This document shows positions 31,770 through 44,146 of a stretch of DNA of 64,000 nt, piece after piece. Each line of letters opens with the position of its first letter. The first letter of the stretch is position 1. The translations under genes were made by a program, and so were the position numbers. Below the pieces are notes generated by a model, which was given only the letters and a program-made list of their open reading frames with translations, was not told where the DNA came from and made no database searches. Source of the DNA: Burkholderia pyrrocinia (GTDB lineage: Bacteria; Pseudomonadota; Gammaproteobacteria; Burkholderiales; Burkholderiaceae); NCBI RefSeq assembly GCF_022809715.1, contig NZ_CP094459.1:124001-188000 (forward strand), given 5' to 3'.

Positions 31770-34376
<2,607 letters not shown>

Positions 34377-34386
34377 GGAGCGTGCG

Positions 34387-34746
34387 ATGAGTTTTCTGAA
34401 ACGGATCCTGGGTGGGCACGGCAGCGGGCACGGCGGTGGGCACGGCAACAGCGGTGGCGGGCATCACGGCGGGCAGCGCCGGGACGGGCACGGCGGCCAC
34501 GATGCGCGTGGCCGCGATCGTCACGGCTGGGGCTGGCAGGCACCGACCGATGGTCAAGGCGGCCAGGGCGGCAACGCGCCGCTGAGCCAGCTCGCCTGCG
34601 CGGGCTGCGGCGCGCTCAACGCGGCGGATGCGCGCTTCTGCGCGCAGTGCGGTACGGCGCAACGCGGCAGGGCTTGCAGCCGCTGCCACGCGGCGCTGGC
34701 CGCCGACGCGCGCTTCTGCCCGGGCTGCGGGACACAGGCCGGCTAA
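34387..34746 (+). CDS. His/Gly-rich zinc-ribbon protein, unknown function
   Basis: This 119-residue protein has an N-terminal half that is almost entirely Gly, His, Arg and Asp (residues 9-50). The C-terminal half contains two CxxC...CxxC zinc ribbons (CAGCGALNAADARFCAQCG and CSRCHAALAADARFCPGCG). There is no signal peptide or membrane helix, so it is probably cytosolic. It starts 10 bp after the metal ATPase stop, with GAGGAG as ribosome site overlapping that stop, so it is almost certainly in the same metal-induced operon. A metal buffer or metallochaperone is suggested, not shown. Confidence 0.75.
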   Translation: MSFLKRILGGHGSGHGGGHGNSGGGHHGGQRRDGHGGHDARGRDRHGWGWQAPTDGQGGQGGNAPLSQLACAGCGALNAADARFCAQCGTAQRGRACSRCHAALAADARFCPGCGTQAG

Positions 34747-34861
34747 CGTGCAATCGCCGGCCTGGTTGCCCGCGTCAGAATCGTCGCCGACGGCATGGCC
34801 TCTGGAACTGGCGTCGCCCTGGAACAGCGCGCCGGCTCGCCCAAGCGTCCCGGCCCTTCGA

Positions 34862-35740
34862 TCAGCGCAGCGGCAGGTAAATCTCGGTGCGCAGGTCGGC
34901 CGGCGCCGCATCCATCGGCGTATTGAGGTACAGCTCGAACGGCGGTGCGTCGGCGGCTTCGCGGCCCGAGTGACGCAGCCAGTCGCCGTAGAGCCACTGG
35001 TAGGCCGTCTTCAGGTCCGCATACGGCCCCGTATGCAGCAGCACCGCGTATTCGCCGCCCGCTACCGTCGCGCGTTCGACGGGCGGCACGGGCTTGACGT
35101 CCGGCGCACCGTCGGCCGGCATGAAACAGGCCTTCGCGCGCAACTGCGGTTCCGGCGTCGTGTCCGGATCGTCGTAGAAAATGCCGATCATCTTCGCACC
35201 CGGGCCGATCAGCCCGTGTTGCCCGACCCACGCGCCGATCCGCGCGAACGCGTCGCCGACCTTCAGGTACGCGCCCGTGTGCGCCACCGCGTAGCCGCGC
35301 AGTTCCGGCAGGCGCCGGATCTCGACTTCATGCTTGAACATGTCTTCCTCTCCTCTCTGTAGCGGATAGATGGGCCGGTGAACGCCCGTGCGCCGGTGCT
35401 GCGCGGGCAGTACGCCGTATGCGTCGCGAAACGCCCGGGCAAACGCGTGCGTCGAACCGTAGCCCGCGCGCCGCGCGATCTCGTCGAGCGGCCGCGCCGT
35501 GCAGACGAGATCCTCGGACGCACGCACGATCCGCATCCGCCGCACCGTCAGCACGATCGACTCGCCGTACAGCGCGCGGTAGACGCGCTGCCAGTGATAC
35601 GGCGACAGGCACGCGACCTCGGCGAGCCGGTTCAGGTCGAGCGGGCCGTCGAGGTGCGCGCGGATGTATTCGTGGACGCGCGCCACGCTGGCCGCATAGC
35701 GGACCCATGCGGGCTTTTCGGTTTTCGTTTCGACTGTCAT
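34862..35740 (-). CDS. AraC-family regulator with C-terminal GyrI-like effector domain
   Basis: The 292-residue protein has the AraC DNA-binding domain first (about residues 10-115: LDLNRLAEVACLSPYHWQRV and ARRAGYGSTHAFARAFRDAYG), then a GyrI-like/SOUL small-molecule domain (about 135-292). This is the architecture of Rob/SoxS-like drug-responsive regulators. ATG 35740 (MTVETKTEKPAW) is chosen; the 27 upstream codons lack similarity. It converges on the zinc-ribbon gene and has no obvious partner gene. Confidence 0.88.
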   Translation of the reverse strand: MTVETKTEKPAWVRYAASVARVHEYIRAHLDGPLDLNRLAEVACLSPYHWQRVYRALYGESIVLTVRRMRIVRASEDLVCTARPLDEIARRAGYGSTHAFARAFRDAYGVLPAQHRRTGVHRPIYPLQRGEEDMFKHEVEIRRLPELRGYAVAHTGAYLKVGDAFARIGAWVGQHGLIGPGAKMIGIFYDDPDTTPEPQLRAKACFMPADGAPDVKPVPPVERATVAGGEYAVLLHTGPYADLKTAYQWLYGDWLRHSGREAADAPPFELYLNTPMDAAPADLRTEIYLPLR

Positions 35741-36014
35741 CGGCGTGTCCGGGCAAGAACCGAAGGCACGGTAGCACGGCCCGAATGGATAAATCTTGCG
35801 GAAATGCGTAGCGGTCGACAAATCCGCCCCTTTTTATTTGCCGAAATGGGGTCTTGTCCCCCTGCGATCTATGACTAAAGTTAAAGACGGTGAAATCGGG
35901 TGAAGGCGTCATTTTTCTCGGGTAAGTTGCTCAAGCGGCAACGCGCGCCATTCGAAGTACGCAGGTAGTTCGTCGATGTTCAATCGCAACGCCACGTTTT
36001 CGGGAGAACAAGAA

Positions 36015-37478
36015 ATGGATGCTTCCAGCTTCATCACGTCGCTGCAGACCACGCTAGGCGGATATCTGCCGAAGATCGCCGGCGCGATCGGCATCCTGGT
36101 GATCGGCTGGCTGATCGCGGTGGTGGCGCGGGCCGGCGCGCTGCGCTTGCTCAGCGCGCTGAAGGTCGATCAGCGGATCAACGAAAGCACCGGCCAGGGC
36201 GCGTACGTCGAGCGGATCATCGCCGGCGGCCTGTTCTGGCTCGTGCTGCTCGTCACCGCGGTGGGCATCTTCAACGTGCTCAACCTGTACGCGGTTTCCA
36301 ATCCGTTCTCGCTGCTCGTCACGCATATCGTCAACTACCTGCCGAACCTGATCGGCGGCGCGGCGCTGACGCTGATCGCGTGGCTGATCGCGTCGCTGCT
36401 GCGCAGCCTCGCGAACCGCGCGTTGAGGGCCAGCAAGATCGACGACAAGCTGTCCGAAGGTGCGGGCATGCAGCCGATGAGCGGCTATCTCGGCGACGTG
36501 CTGTTCTGGCTCGTGATCCTGATGTTCCTGCCGGCGATCCTCGCGTCGTTCGCGCTGTCGGGCCTGCTGTCGCCGGTGCAGGGGATGGTCGACAAGCTGC
36601 TCGCGATCGTGCCGAACCTGTTCGCGGCCGCGGTGATCGGCTTCGTCGGCTGGGTCGTCGCGCGCGTGCTGCGCGGCCTCGTGACGAACCTGCTCGTCGC
36701 CGCCGGCGCCGACCGCCTCACGCAGCGTCTCGACAGCCCGACGCCGGTGCGCGTGTCGAGCCTGATCGGCACGATCGTCTACGTGTTCGTGTTCGTGCCG
36801 ACGCTGATCTCCGCGCTCGATGCGCTGAAGATCGACGCGATCTCGGGCCCCGCGACCAACATGCTGAACCAGTTCCTCGGCGCGGTGCCGGACATCGTCG
36901 CGGCGATCGTGATCGTGCTCGTCACGTTCTACTTCGCGCGCTTCGTCGCGTCGCTCGCGCAGAAGCTGCTGGAAGCCGCCGGCGTCGACGGGCTGCCGGC
37001 CGTGCTCGGCGTCGAGCGCGTGTTCTCGGGGATCCTGCAGCCGTCGGTGCTGGTCGCGCGGCTGATCGTGTTCTTCGCGATGCTGTTCGCGTCGGTCGAA
37101 GCCGCGAACCGGCTCGGCTTCTCGCAGGTGCGCGACGTCGTCACGCTGTTCATCGAATTCGGCGGCCATGTGCTGATGGGCGGCGTGATCCTCGTGATCG
37201 GCGTGTGGCTCGCGGGCCTCGCGCGCCGCGTGATCGAGCAGGCCGATCGCGAGCACAGCGTGCTGTTCGCGCGCATCGCGCAATTCGCGATCCTCGGCCT
37301 CGTGTTCGCGATGGGGCTGCGTGCGATGGGCATCGCGAACGAGATCGTCCAGCTCGCGTTCGGCCTCGTGCTCGGCGCGATCGCGGTGGCCGTCGCGCTG
37401 TCGTTCGGCCTCGGCGGCCGCGAAGCGGCCGGCAAGCTGCTTGACCGCTGGTTCAACCAGCGCAGCGGCGGCCAGTAA
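36015..37478 (+). CDS. Membrane protein with repeated conserved TM helices (mechanosensitive-channel-like)
   Basis: The 487-residue integral membrane protein contains about five copies of a helix pattern with a following amphipathic linker (IGILVIGWLIAVVARAGALR, LTLIAWLIASLLRSLANRAL, VIGFVGWVVARVLRGLVTNL, IVIVLVTFYFARFVASLAQK, VILVIGVWLAGLARRVIEQA). This is the conserved TM helix repeat family, often annotated as a small-conductance mechanosensitive channel relative. The MscS beta domain is not evident, so channel function is unproven. ATG 36015 (MDASSFITS) is preferred over 36... upstream ATG 35976, which would add 13 unrelated residues. It stands alone. Confidence 0.75.
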   Translation: MDASSFITSLQTTLGGYLPKIAGAIGILVIGWLIAVVARAGALRLLSALKVDQRINESTGQGAYVERIIAGGLFWLVLLVTAVGIFNVLNLYAVSNPFSLLVTHIVNYLPNLIGGAALTLIAWLIASLLRSLANRALRASKIDDKLSEGAGMQPMSGYLGDVLFWLVILMFLPAILASFALSGLLSPVQGMVDKLLAIVPNLFAAAVIGFVGWVVARVLRGLVTNLLVAAGADRLTQRLDSPTPVRVSSLIGTIVYVFVFVPTLISALDALKIDAISGPATNMLNQFLGAVPDIVAAIVIVLVTFYFARFVASLAQKLLEAAGVDGLPAVLGVERVFSGILQPSVLVARLIVFFAMLFASVEAANRLGFSQVRDVVTLFIEFGGHVLMGGVILVIGVWLAGLARRVIEQADREHSVLFARIAQFAILGLVFAMGLRAMGIANEIVQLAFGLVLGAIAVAVALSFGLGGREAAGKLLDRWFNQRSGGQ

Positions 37479-37489
37479 GCGTGGGGGAC

Positions 37490-37510
37490 CCGGCCGCCTC
37501 GTGCGGCCGG
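37490..37510 (+). terminator. Strong G+C hairpin after the TM-repeat gene
   Basis: CCGGCCGC and GCGGCCGG form a perfect 8-bp stem with a CTCGT loop, 12 bp after the stop. There is no T tract, so termination efficiency is uncertain. Confidence 0.45.
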
Positions 37511-37664
37511 ATGGCACGCGCGACGACCGCGGTTGGCGTTTCCGCAAGCGAAATGTCAGCCGCGATCTTTGCCGAATTTCGATAACACGTCGTTTAATGA
37601 CTCTCTAGCATCGATTCTCAGTCGCGCAGGCCGTCAGGCCCGGCGCATTTGAGGAGAAAGTCCG

Positions 37665-39077
37665 ATGAAAGCAGAGTCGAATGGCCGGCCCGCCGCCGGC
37701 GCCAAGTCGTCCGGCCAGCCCGCGCTGCAGCAGACGCTCGGGACCTGGCAACTGTGGGGCATCGCGGTCGGCCTCGTGATTTCCGGCGAATACTTCGGCT
37801 GGAGCTACGGCTGGGCGAGCGCCGGTACGCTGGGTTTCGTCGTCACCGCGCTGTTCGTCGCGGCGATGTACACGACCTTCATTTTCAGCTTCACCGAGCT
37901 GACGACGTCGATCCCGCACGCGGGCGGCCCGTTCGCGTATGCGCGCCGCGCATTCGGCCCGACCGGCGGTTATCTCGCCGGTGCGGCGACGCTCGTCGAG
38001 TTCGTATTCGCGCCGCCCGCGATCGCGCTCGCGATCGGCGCATACCTGCACGTGCAGTTTCCGGGGCTCGAACCGAAACACGCGGCGATGGGCGCGTATC
38101 TCGTGTTCATGGCGCTGAATATCGTCGGCGTGCAGATTGCCGCGACGTTCGAGCTCGTCGTCACGCTGCTCGCGATCTTCGAGCTGCTGGTGTTCATGGG
38201 CGTCGTGTCGCCGGGCTTCGCGTGGAGCAACTTCATGAAGGGCGGCTGGTCGGGCGCCGATCATTTCAGCGTCGGCGCCTTCCACGGGATGTTCGCGGCG
38301 ATCCCGTTCGCGATCTGGTTCTTCCTCGCGATCGAGGGCGTCGCGATGGCCGCCGAGGAAGCGAAGAACCCGAAGCGCTCGATTCCGATCGCCTACGTGG
38401 CCGGGATCCTGACCCTCGTCGCGCTCGCGATCGGCGTGATGGTGTTCGCCGGCGGCGCGGGCGACTGGACCAAGCTCGCGAACATCAACGACCCGCTGCC
38501 GCAGGCGATGAAGTACATCGTCGGCGCGAACAGCGGCTGGATGCACATGCTCGTGTGGCTGGGGCTGTTCGGTCTGGTCGCATCGTTCCACGGGATCATC
38601 CTCGGCTATTCGCGCCAGATCTTCGCGCTGGCCCGCGAAGGCTACCTGCCGGAGTGGCTCGGGAAGGTGCATCCGCGCTTCAAGACCCCGCATCGCGCGA
38701 TTCTCGCGGGCGGCGTGGTCGGCATCGCGGCGATCTACAGCGACGAGCTGATCCAGTTCGGCGGGCAGACGCTGACCGCGAACATCGTGACGATGTCGGT
38801 GTTCGGCGCGATCGTGATGTATATCGTGAGCATGGCGTCGCTGTTCAAGCTGCGCCGCTCGCAGCCGAACATGGCGCGGCCGTTCCGCGCACCGCTGTAC
38901 CCGATCTTCCCGGCATTCGCGATTCTTGCGGCGCTCGTCTGTCTCGCTACGATGGTGTACTTCAACGGGCTGGTCGCGCTGGTGTTCGTCGGCTTCCTCG
39001 CGGTGGGCTACGCGTACTTCCTCGCGACCCGTTCGCAGCGCGCGAGCGCGCCCGGCGACGCGCTGCTGGAGGAGTGA
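37665..39077 (+). CDS. eat: Ethanolamine permease
   Basis: The 470-residue APC-superfamily transporter has about 12 membrane helices. The N-terminal stretch LGTWQLWGIAVGLVISGEYF-GWSYGW, then PHAGGPFAYARRAFGPTGGY, IEGVAMAAEEAKNPKRSIP and the SRQIFALAREGYLPEW loop are characteristic of ethanolamine permeases. GAGGAGAAAG precedes ATG 37665. It is followed 95 bp later by eutB and eutC, giving a compact uptake-plus-cleavage unit with no bacterial microcompartment genes. Confidence 0.92.
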   Translation: MKAESNGRPAAGAKSSGQPALQQTLGTWQLWGIAVGLVISGEYFGWSYGWASAGTLGFVVTALFVAAMYTTFIFSFTELTTSIPHAGGPFAYARRAFGPTGGYLAGAATLVEFVFAPPAIALAIGAYLHVQFPGLEPKHAAMGAYLVFMALNIVGVQIAATFELVVTLLAIFELLVFMGVVSPGFAWSNFMKGGWSGADHFSVGAFHGMFAAIPFAIWFFLAIEGVAMAAEEAKNPKRSIPIAYVAGILTLVALAIGVMVFAGGAGDWTKLANINDPLPQAMKYIVGANSGWMHMLVWLGLFGLVASFHGIILGYSRQIFALAREGYLPEWLGKVHPRFKTPHRAILAGGVVGIAAIYSDELIQFGGQTLTANIVTMSVFGAIVMYIVSMASLFKLRRSQPNMARPFRAPLYPIFPAFAILAALVCLATMVYFNGLVALVFVGFLAVGYAYFLATRSQRASAPGDALLEE

Positions 39078-39172
39078 GCATGGCGAAGGTAAACGGCCGT
39101 TCCTGACGGCATCCGGCGCGCCCCGTCGAACGGGCGCGCCGTCGGCTTTTGGCAAGGAAGGAGACTCGCACG

Positions 39173-40570
39173 ATGTCCTATACGGAGACGATCGGTCCGC
39201 GCACGTACCGCTTCGCGGACCTGAAGACGCTGCTCGCGAAGGCGAGCCCGCTGCGTTCCGGCGACCAGCTCGCCGGCGTCGCGGCGGCAAGCGAGGAGGA
39301 GCGCGTCGCCGCGAAGATCGCGCTCGCGGGCGTGCCGCTGAAGGCGTTCCTGAACGAAGCGGTGATCCCGTATGAAGACGACGAGGTCACGCGCCTGATC
39401 GTCGACGATCACGACGCTGCCGCGTTCGCGGAAATCTCGCATCTCACCGTCGGCGACTTCCGCAACTGGCTGCTGTCGCCCGCGGCCGACGGTGCGGCGC
39501 TCGAACGGATCGCGCCGGGCCTCACGCCGGAGATGGTCGCGGCCGTGTCGAAGCTGATGCGCAACCAGGACCTGATCGCGGCCGCGCGCAAGCGCCGCGT
39601 GGTCACGCGCTTTCGCAACACGGTCGGGCTCGCCGGCCGGATGTCGGTGCGGCTGCAGCCGAACCACCCGACCGACGACGTGAAGGGGATCGCCGCGTCG
39701 ATGCTCGACGGGCTGATGTACGGCTGCGGCGACGCGATGATCGGCATCAACCCGGCGACCGACAGCCTCGCGGCGATCGTGAAGCTGCTCGCGATGATCG
39801 ACGGGTTCCGCGAACGCTACGGCGTGCCGACGCAGTCGTGCGTGCTCACGCACGTGACCAACACGATCGCGGCGATCGAGAAGGGCGCGCCGGTCGATCT
39901 CGTGTTCCAGTCGATCGCGGGTACCGAGAAAGCGAACGCGAGCTTCGGGATCTCGCTCGCGCTGCTCGGCGAGGCGCGCGAGGCCGCGTTGTCGCTGAAG
40001 CGCGGCACCGTCGGCAACAATCTCATGTACTTCGAGACGGGCCAGGGCAGTGCGTTGTCGGCGAACGCGCATCACGGCGTCGACCAGCAGACCTGCGAAG
40101 TGCGCGCGTATGCGGTAGCGCGCAAGTTCGAGCCGTTCCTCGTGAACACGGTGGTCGGCTTCATCGGGCCCGAATACCTGTACGACGGCAAGCAGATCAT
40201 CCGCGCGGGGCTCGAGGATCACTTCTGCGGCAAGCTGCTCGGCGTGCCGATGGGCTGCGACATCTGCTACACGAACCACGCGGAAGCCGACCAGGACGAC
40301 ATGGATACCTTGCTGACGCTGCTCGGTGCGGCCGGCATCAACTTCATCATGGGGATTCCGGGCGCGGACGACGTGATGCTGAACTATCAGAGCACGTCGT
40401 TCCACGACCAGCTCTACGTGCGCGAGGTGCTCGGCCTGCGCCGCGCGCCGGAGTTCGAGGAGTGGCTGGAGACGATGGAGATCGCCGATGCGCACGGCGC
40501 GCTGCGTGCCGCGTCGGCTCGCGTGCCGCTTCTGGCCGGCGCGAACGACTGGATGGGGTTGTCAGCATGA
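39173..40570 (+). CDS. eutB: Ethanolamine ammonia-lyase, large subunit
   Basis: The 465-residue adenosylcobalamin-dependent subunit cleaves ethanolamine to acetaldehyde and ammonia. Family stretches are intact: VRLQPNHPTDDVKGIAASML, GCGDAMIGINPATDS, HVTNTIAAIEKGAPVDLVFQ, GQGSALSANAHHGVDQQTCE and the C-terminal GADDVMLNYQSTSFHD. AAGGAAGGAGAC precedes ATG 39173. The stop codon overlaps the start of eutC (ATGA), so the two subunits are translationally coupled. No eutA reactivase or cobalamin adenosyltransferase is adjacent. Confidence 0.96.
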   Translation: MSYTETIGPRTYRFADLKTLLAKASPLRSGDQLAGVAAASEEERVAAKIALAGVPLKAFLNEAVIPYEDDEVTRLIVDDHDAAAFAEISHLTVGDFRNWLLSPAADGAALERIAPGLTPEMVAAVSKLMRNQDLIAAARKRRVVTRFRNTVGLAGRMSVRLQPNHPTDDVKGIAASMLDGLMYGCGDAMIGINPATDSLAAIVKLLAMIDGFRERYGVPTQSCVLTHVTNTIAAIEKGAPVDLVFQSIAGTEKANASFGISLALLGEAREAALSLKRGTVGNNLMYFETGQGSALSANAHHGVDQQTCEVRAYAVARKFEPFLVNTVVGFIGPEYLYDGKQIIRAGLEDHFCGKLLGVPMGCDICYTNHAEADQDDMDTLLTLLGAAGINFIMGIPGADDVMLNYQSTSFHDQLYVREVLGLRRAPEFEEWLETMEIADAHGALRAASARVPLLAGANDWMGLSA

Positions 40571-41361
40571 GCGATGCCGTCGAAAAAAATCCGTGGGGCC
40601 AGCTGAAGTCGTTCACGAACGCGCGGATCGCGCTCGGCCGCGCGGGCAACAGCCTGCCGACCGCGCCGCTGCTGGCCTTCAACCTGTCGCACGCGCAGGC
40701 GCGCGACGCCGTGCACCAGCCGCTCGACGCCGATGCGCTGCGGCGCGAAATCGAGGCGGCCGGCCTGCTGCCGACGCTCGGCGTGCAGAGCGCCGCGCCG
40801 GACCGCGACCACTATCTGCGCCGGCCCGATCTCGGCCGCAAGCTTTCCGATGACAGCCGCGGGCTGCTGGCCGGTTACGGCGCGGCGCTCGACGAGGCGC
40901 CCGACGTCGTGTTCGTGGTCGGCGACGGGCTGTCGGCGTTCGCGGCCGCGAAGCAGGCGCTGCCGCTGCTGCAGGCGGTGCGCCCAAGGCTCGACGCGGA
41001 CGGTTGGCGGATCGGCCCGGTGGTGGTCGCGAAGCAGGCGCGCGTCGCGCTCGGCGACGAGATCGGCGAGCTGCTGCGCGCGAAGGTGGTTGCGATGCTG
41101 ATCGGCGAACGGCCGGGGCTCAGCTCGCCGGACAGCCTCGGCGTGTACCTGACGTGGGCGCCGAAGGTCGGCTGCCACGACGCGCTGCGCAACTGCATCT
41201 CGAACGTGCGGCCCGAAGGGCTGCCGCACGCGGCCGCCGCGCACAAGCTGCATTACCTGATGACGCATGCGCGCAGGCTCGGGCTGACCGGCGTCGGGCT
41301 GAAGGACGACAGCGACGCGCTGCTGCCGCAGGCGGAAGCGGAGCGGATCGGGGCGGCGTGA
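40567..41361 (+). CDS. eutC: Ethanolamine ammonia-lyase, small subunit
   Basis: The 264-residue partner of EutB completes the B12-binding site. Conserved stretches are TNARIALGRAGNSLPTAPLL, DRDHYLRRPDLGRKL, VGDGLSAFAA and the ERPGLSSPDSLGVYLTWAPK stretch, followed by NCISNVRPEGL. The start codon overlaps the eutB stop by four bases. It converges with a LysR gene 30 bp after its stop; a G+C-rich dyad lies in that gap but no good terminator. Confidence 0.95.
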   Translation: MSDAVEKNPWGQLKSFTNARIALGRAGNSLPTAPLLAFNLSHAQARDAVHQPLDADALRREIEAAGLLPTLGVQSAAPDRDHYLRRPDLGRKLSDDSRGLLAGYGAALDEAPDVVFVVGDGLSAFAAAKQALPLLQAVRPRLDADGWRIGPVVVAKQARVALGDEIGELLRAKVVAMLIGERPGLSSPDSLGVYLTWAPKVGCHDALRNCISNVRPEGLPHAAAAHKLHYLMTHARRLGLTGVGLKDDSDALLPQAEAERIGAA

Positions 41362-41391
41362 CAGCGCGGTGCGCGACTGCGTGCGCCGCGG

Positions 41392-42276
41392 CTACCTGAA
41401 CAGCCGCTCGCACAGGAAATCGACGAACACGCGCAGCTTCGGCGACAACTGCCGGCTCGACGGCCACACGATCGAGAACTGTCCCGGCGCGATCCGGTAG
41501 TCGTCGAGCACGGTCACGAGCGCGCCGTGTTCGAGCGCGTCGCGTGCGAGGAAATCGGGCATGTAGCCGATGCCGAGCCCCGCGAGCACGGTGCCGCGCA
41601 GCGCTTCCATGTTGTTGCAGGTCATCGCGGTGCGCAGCTTCAGCGGCGTGCCGTCGTCGGCCGCGAGTGCCCAGTCCTGCAGCTTGCCGGTAGTCGGGAA
41701 GCAATAGCGCACGCATTCGTGCGCTTCGAGATCGCGCGGCGTGTGCGGCGTGCCGGCCCGCGCGAGATACGCAGGCGTCGCGCACAGCACGAATGCGAAC
41801 GGGCCGAGCCGCCGCGACATCAGGCTCGAATCCGACAGCGGGCCGCTGCGGATCACAGCGTCGAAGCCGCCTTCGACGACGTCGACCATCCGGTCGTTGA
41901 AATCGAGATCGAGCTCGACGTCCGGATAGCGCTGCCGGAACTCGGGCAGCACCGGCAGCAGGAAGCGGTAGCCGATCACCGGCAGGCTCACGCGCAGCTT
42001 GCCGCGCGGGCGCTGCGCCGATGCCGTCACGGTCGCTTCCGCATCGCGGAAATCCTCGAGGATCCGCTGGCAGCGTTCGTAGAAGTGCCGCCCCTCTTCA
42101 GTGAGCGTGACGCGCCGCGTCGTGCGGTTGAACAGGCGCACGCCGAGCGACTGCTCGAGTTTCGCGATCGTCTTGCCGACCGCGGACGCCGAGATGCCGA
42201 GCGCACGGCCGGCCGCGACGAAGCTCAGCGCTTCGGCAGTGCGGACGAAGGCGACGATGCCGGTCAGGTTTTCCAT
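41392..42276 (-). CDS. LysR-family transcriptional regulator
   Basis: The 294-residue regulator has the LysR winged helix at residues 1-60 (MENLTGIVAFVRTAEALSFV then GRALGISASAVGKTIAKLEQ) and the periplasmic-binding-like effector domain (IDFFERR-type region RYPDVELDLDFNDRMVDVVEG, then FDAVIRSGPL). It belongs to the large CrgA/DhcR-like subgroup. ATG 42276 is favoured, with an in-frame ATG at 42291 as alternative. It is divergent from an MFS exporter across about 150 bp, the usual arrangement for a regulator and its target. Confidence 0.9.
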   Translation of the reverse strand: MENLTGIVAFVRTAEALSFVAAGRALGISASAVGKTIAKLEQSLGVRLFNRTTRRVTLTEEGRHFYERCQRILEDFRDAEATVTASAQRPRGKLRVSLPVIGYRFLLPVLPEFRQRYPDVELDLDFNDRMVDVVEGGFDAVIRSGPLSDSSLMSRRLGPFAFVLCATPAYLARAGTPHTPRDLEAHECVRYCFPTTGKLQDWALAADDGTPLKLRTAMTCNNMEALRGTVLAGLGIGYMPDFLARDALEHGALVTVLDDYRIAPGQFSIVWPSSRQLSPKLRVFVDFLCERLFR

Positions 42277-42428
42277 CGAATCGAAGTGCATGCGCCGACG
42301 AGCGCGGCTGAGGGGATTGCGGAATTCTAGTCCGTTATATGTGGAACTTCGCGTGGTTTTTCGCGGATTGAATCGGATTTATCTTCTGTCGCTCTGGCGG
42401 CGCATCCGCGCCGGCTTTTCGAGGAGCG

Positions 42429-44042
42429 ATGATGGATCACCCGTTTTCAGCCGTATCGGCGGTTTCGGCGCGCCGGCGCGCGTGGGTGCTGGCCGCCGTT
42501 TGCATGGCCGCCGTCGCGCTGCCGCTGTCGTTTTCGGGCGGCGCGGTCGCGACGCCGGCGATCGGCCGCGACCTGCATGGCGGCACGGTCGCGATGAACT
42601 GGATCACCAACGCGTTCATGCTCGCGTTCGGCAGTTTCCTGATGGCGGCCGGCGCGCTGGCCGACCAGTTCGGCCGCAAGCGGCTGTTCGCGATCGGCGT
42701 CGGCGGTTTCACGTTGATGTCGGTTGCGCTCGCGTTCGCGCCGTCGATGCTCGCGGTCGACCTGCTGCGCGCCGCGCAAGGGCTCGCGGCGGCCGCGGCG
42801 CTCGCGGGCGGCACGGCCGCGCTCGCGCAGGAGTTCGACGGCGCGGCGCGCACGCGCGCGTTCAGCCTGCTCGGCACGACCTTCGGCATCGGGCTCGCGT
42901 TCGGGCCCGTGCTGGCCGGCGGCCTGATCGGGCACTACGGCTGGCGCGCGATCTTCGTCACGAGCGCGGTGGCCGGCGTGCTGTCGCTCGCATTCGGGCT
43001 GCCGCGCATGCATGAGTCGCGTGACCCGCATGCGACGGGGCTCGACTGGCCCGGCACGGCCGCGTTCACCGCCGCACTGACGCTATTCACGTTCGGCGTG
43101 ATCGAGGCGCCCGCGCGCGGCTGGACCAGCGTGCTCGTGATCGTGCTGCTGGCCGGCGCGGCGCTCGGCGCATGCGCGTTCGTGACGATCGAGACGCGCG
43201 TCGCGCGGCCGATGCTCGACCTGTCGCTGTTCCGCATCGCGCGCTTCGTCGGCGTGCAGGTGCTGCCGGTGTCGACCTGCTGCTGCTACATCGTGCTGCT
43301 CGTCGTGCTGCCGCTGCGCTTCATCGGCATCGACGGCTTCAGCGAGATCGACGCCGGCTGGCTGATGCTCGCGATCTCCGCACCGATGCTCGTCGTGCCG
43401 TTCGCCGCGGCGACGCTCACGCGCTGGCTGTCGGCCGGCGTGATCTCGGCGCTCGGGCTGGTGGTCGCGGCCGGCGGGCTTATGTGGCTGGGTGAAGCGC
43501 TGCGCGGCGGCGCGGGGCCGGCGGCGATCGCGCCGATGCTTGCGATCGGCGTCGGCGCCGGGATGCCGTGGGGGCTGATGGACGGGCTGTCGGTGAGCGT
43601 CGTGCCGAAGGAGCGCGCGGGGATGGCGACGGGGATCTTCAGCACGACGCGCGTGGCCGGCGAGGGGATCGCGCTCGCGATCGTCGGCGCGGTGCTGGCC
43701 GCGCTCGCTCAGACGGGGCTGCGGCAGGCGGCTGGTGCTGCCGGCACGCCCGATGCGACGCTGCGTGCGGCTGCGCGGCTCGCGGCCGGCGATCTCGCGG
43801 GCGCGGCTGCTGCGTTGCCGGGCGTCGGTCATGCGGCGCTGCTCGCGAGCTATACGCATGCGTTCGACCGGTTGCTGACCGGGCTGGCCGTCGTCACGGT
43901 GCTGTGCGCGGTGGTGGTGTTCGTGTTTCTCGGCGGGCGGCCGGCGGCTGAAGCGGGCGACGACGCGGACGGGCATGCGCCTGCCGACGCGCCCGCGCGC
44001 AGCCGGATCGAACCGGCCTGTGCGGAGACGCACGGGCGATGA
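42429..44042 (+). CDS. MFS multidrug-type exporter (DHA2 / EmrB-QacA family)
   Basis: The 537-residue transporter has about 14 membrane helices. Motif A is seen as GALADQFGRKRLFAIG and motif C as GIGLAFGPVLAGGLIGHYGW, both normal. A hydrophilic tail of about 35 residues (acidic, then Arg/Pro) closes the protein. ATG 42429 is followed by a second ATG, either of which may start. It is divergent from the LysR gene that probably regulates it. No membrane-fusion (EmrA-type) partner is present, so it may act alone in the inner membrane. The substrate is unknown. Confidence 0.88.
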   Translation: MMDHPFSAVSAVSARRRAWVLAAVCMAAVALPLSFSGGAVATPAIGRDLHGGTVAMNWITNAFMLAFGSFLMAAGALADQFGRKRLFAIGVGGFTLMSVALAFAPSMLAVDLLRAAQGLAAAAALAGGTAALAQEFDGAARTRAFSLLGTTFGIGLAFGPVLAGGLIGHYGWRAIFVTSAVAGVLSLAFGLPRMHESRDPHATGLDWPGTAAFTAALTLFTFGVIEAPARGWTSVLVIVLLAGAALGACAFVTIETRVARPMLDLSLFRIARFVGVQVLPVSTCCCYIVLLVVLPLRFIGIDGFSEIDAGWLMLAISAPMLVVPFAAATLTRWLSAGVISALGLVVAAGGLMWLGEALRGGAGPAAIAPMLAIGVGAGMPWGLMDGLSVSVVPKERAGMATGIFSTTRVAGEGIALAIVGAVLAALAQTGLRQAAGAAGTPDATLRAAARLAAGDLAGAAAALPGVGHAALLASYTHAFDRLLTGLAVVTVLCAVVVFVFLGGRPAAEAGDDADGHAPADAPARSRIEPACAETHGR

Positions 44043-44146
44043 GTGTTGCGTCGTCACGCATGGGTGCTTTGGCGATGGCGGCCGGAGCGCCCGTGCAGTG
44101 CTGTATCACCGCCTTCGCACGCTGACGATCCGCCAATCGCATCACA

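Noticed and set aside
37511..37664. Sigma54 promoter before eat (TGGCACGCGCGAC near 37512)
   Set aside because: The TGGCAC block is present but the -12 TTGC is missing at the proper spacing.
39078..39172. Cobalamin riboswitch before eutBC
   Set aside because: The 95-bp gap between eat and eutB is too short and lacks the B12-box sequence, and none was seen before eat.
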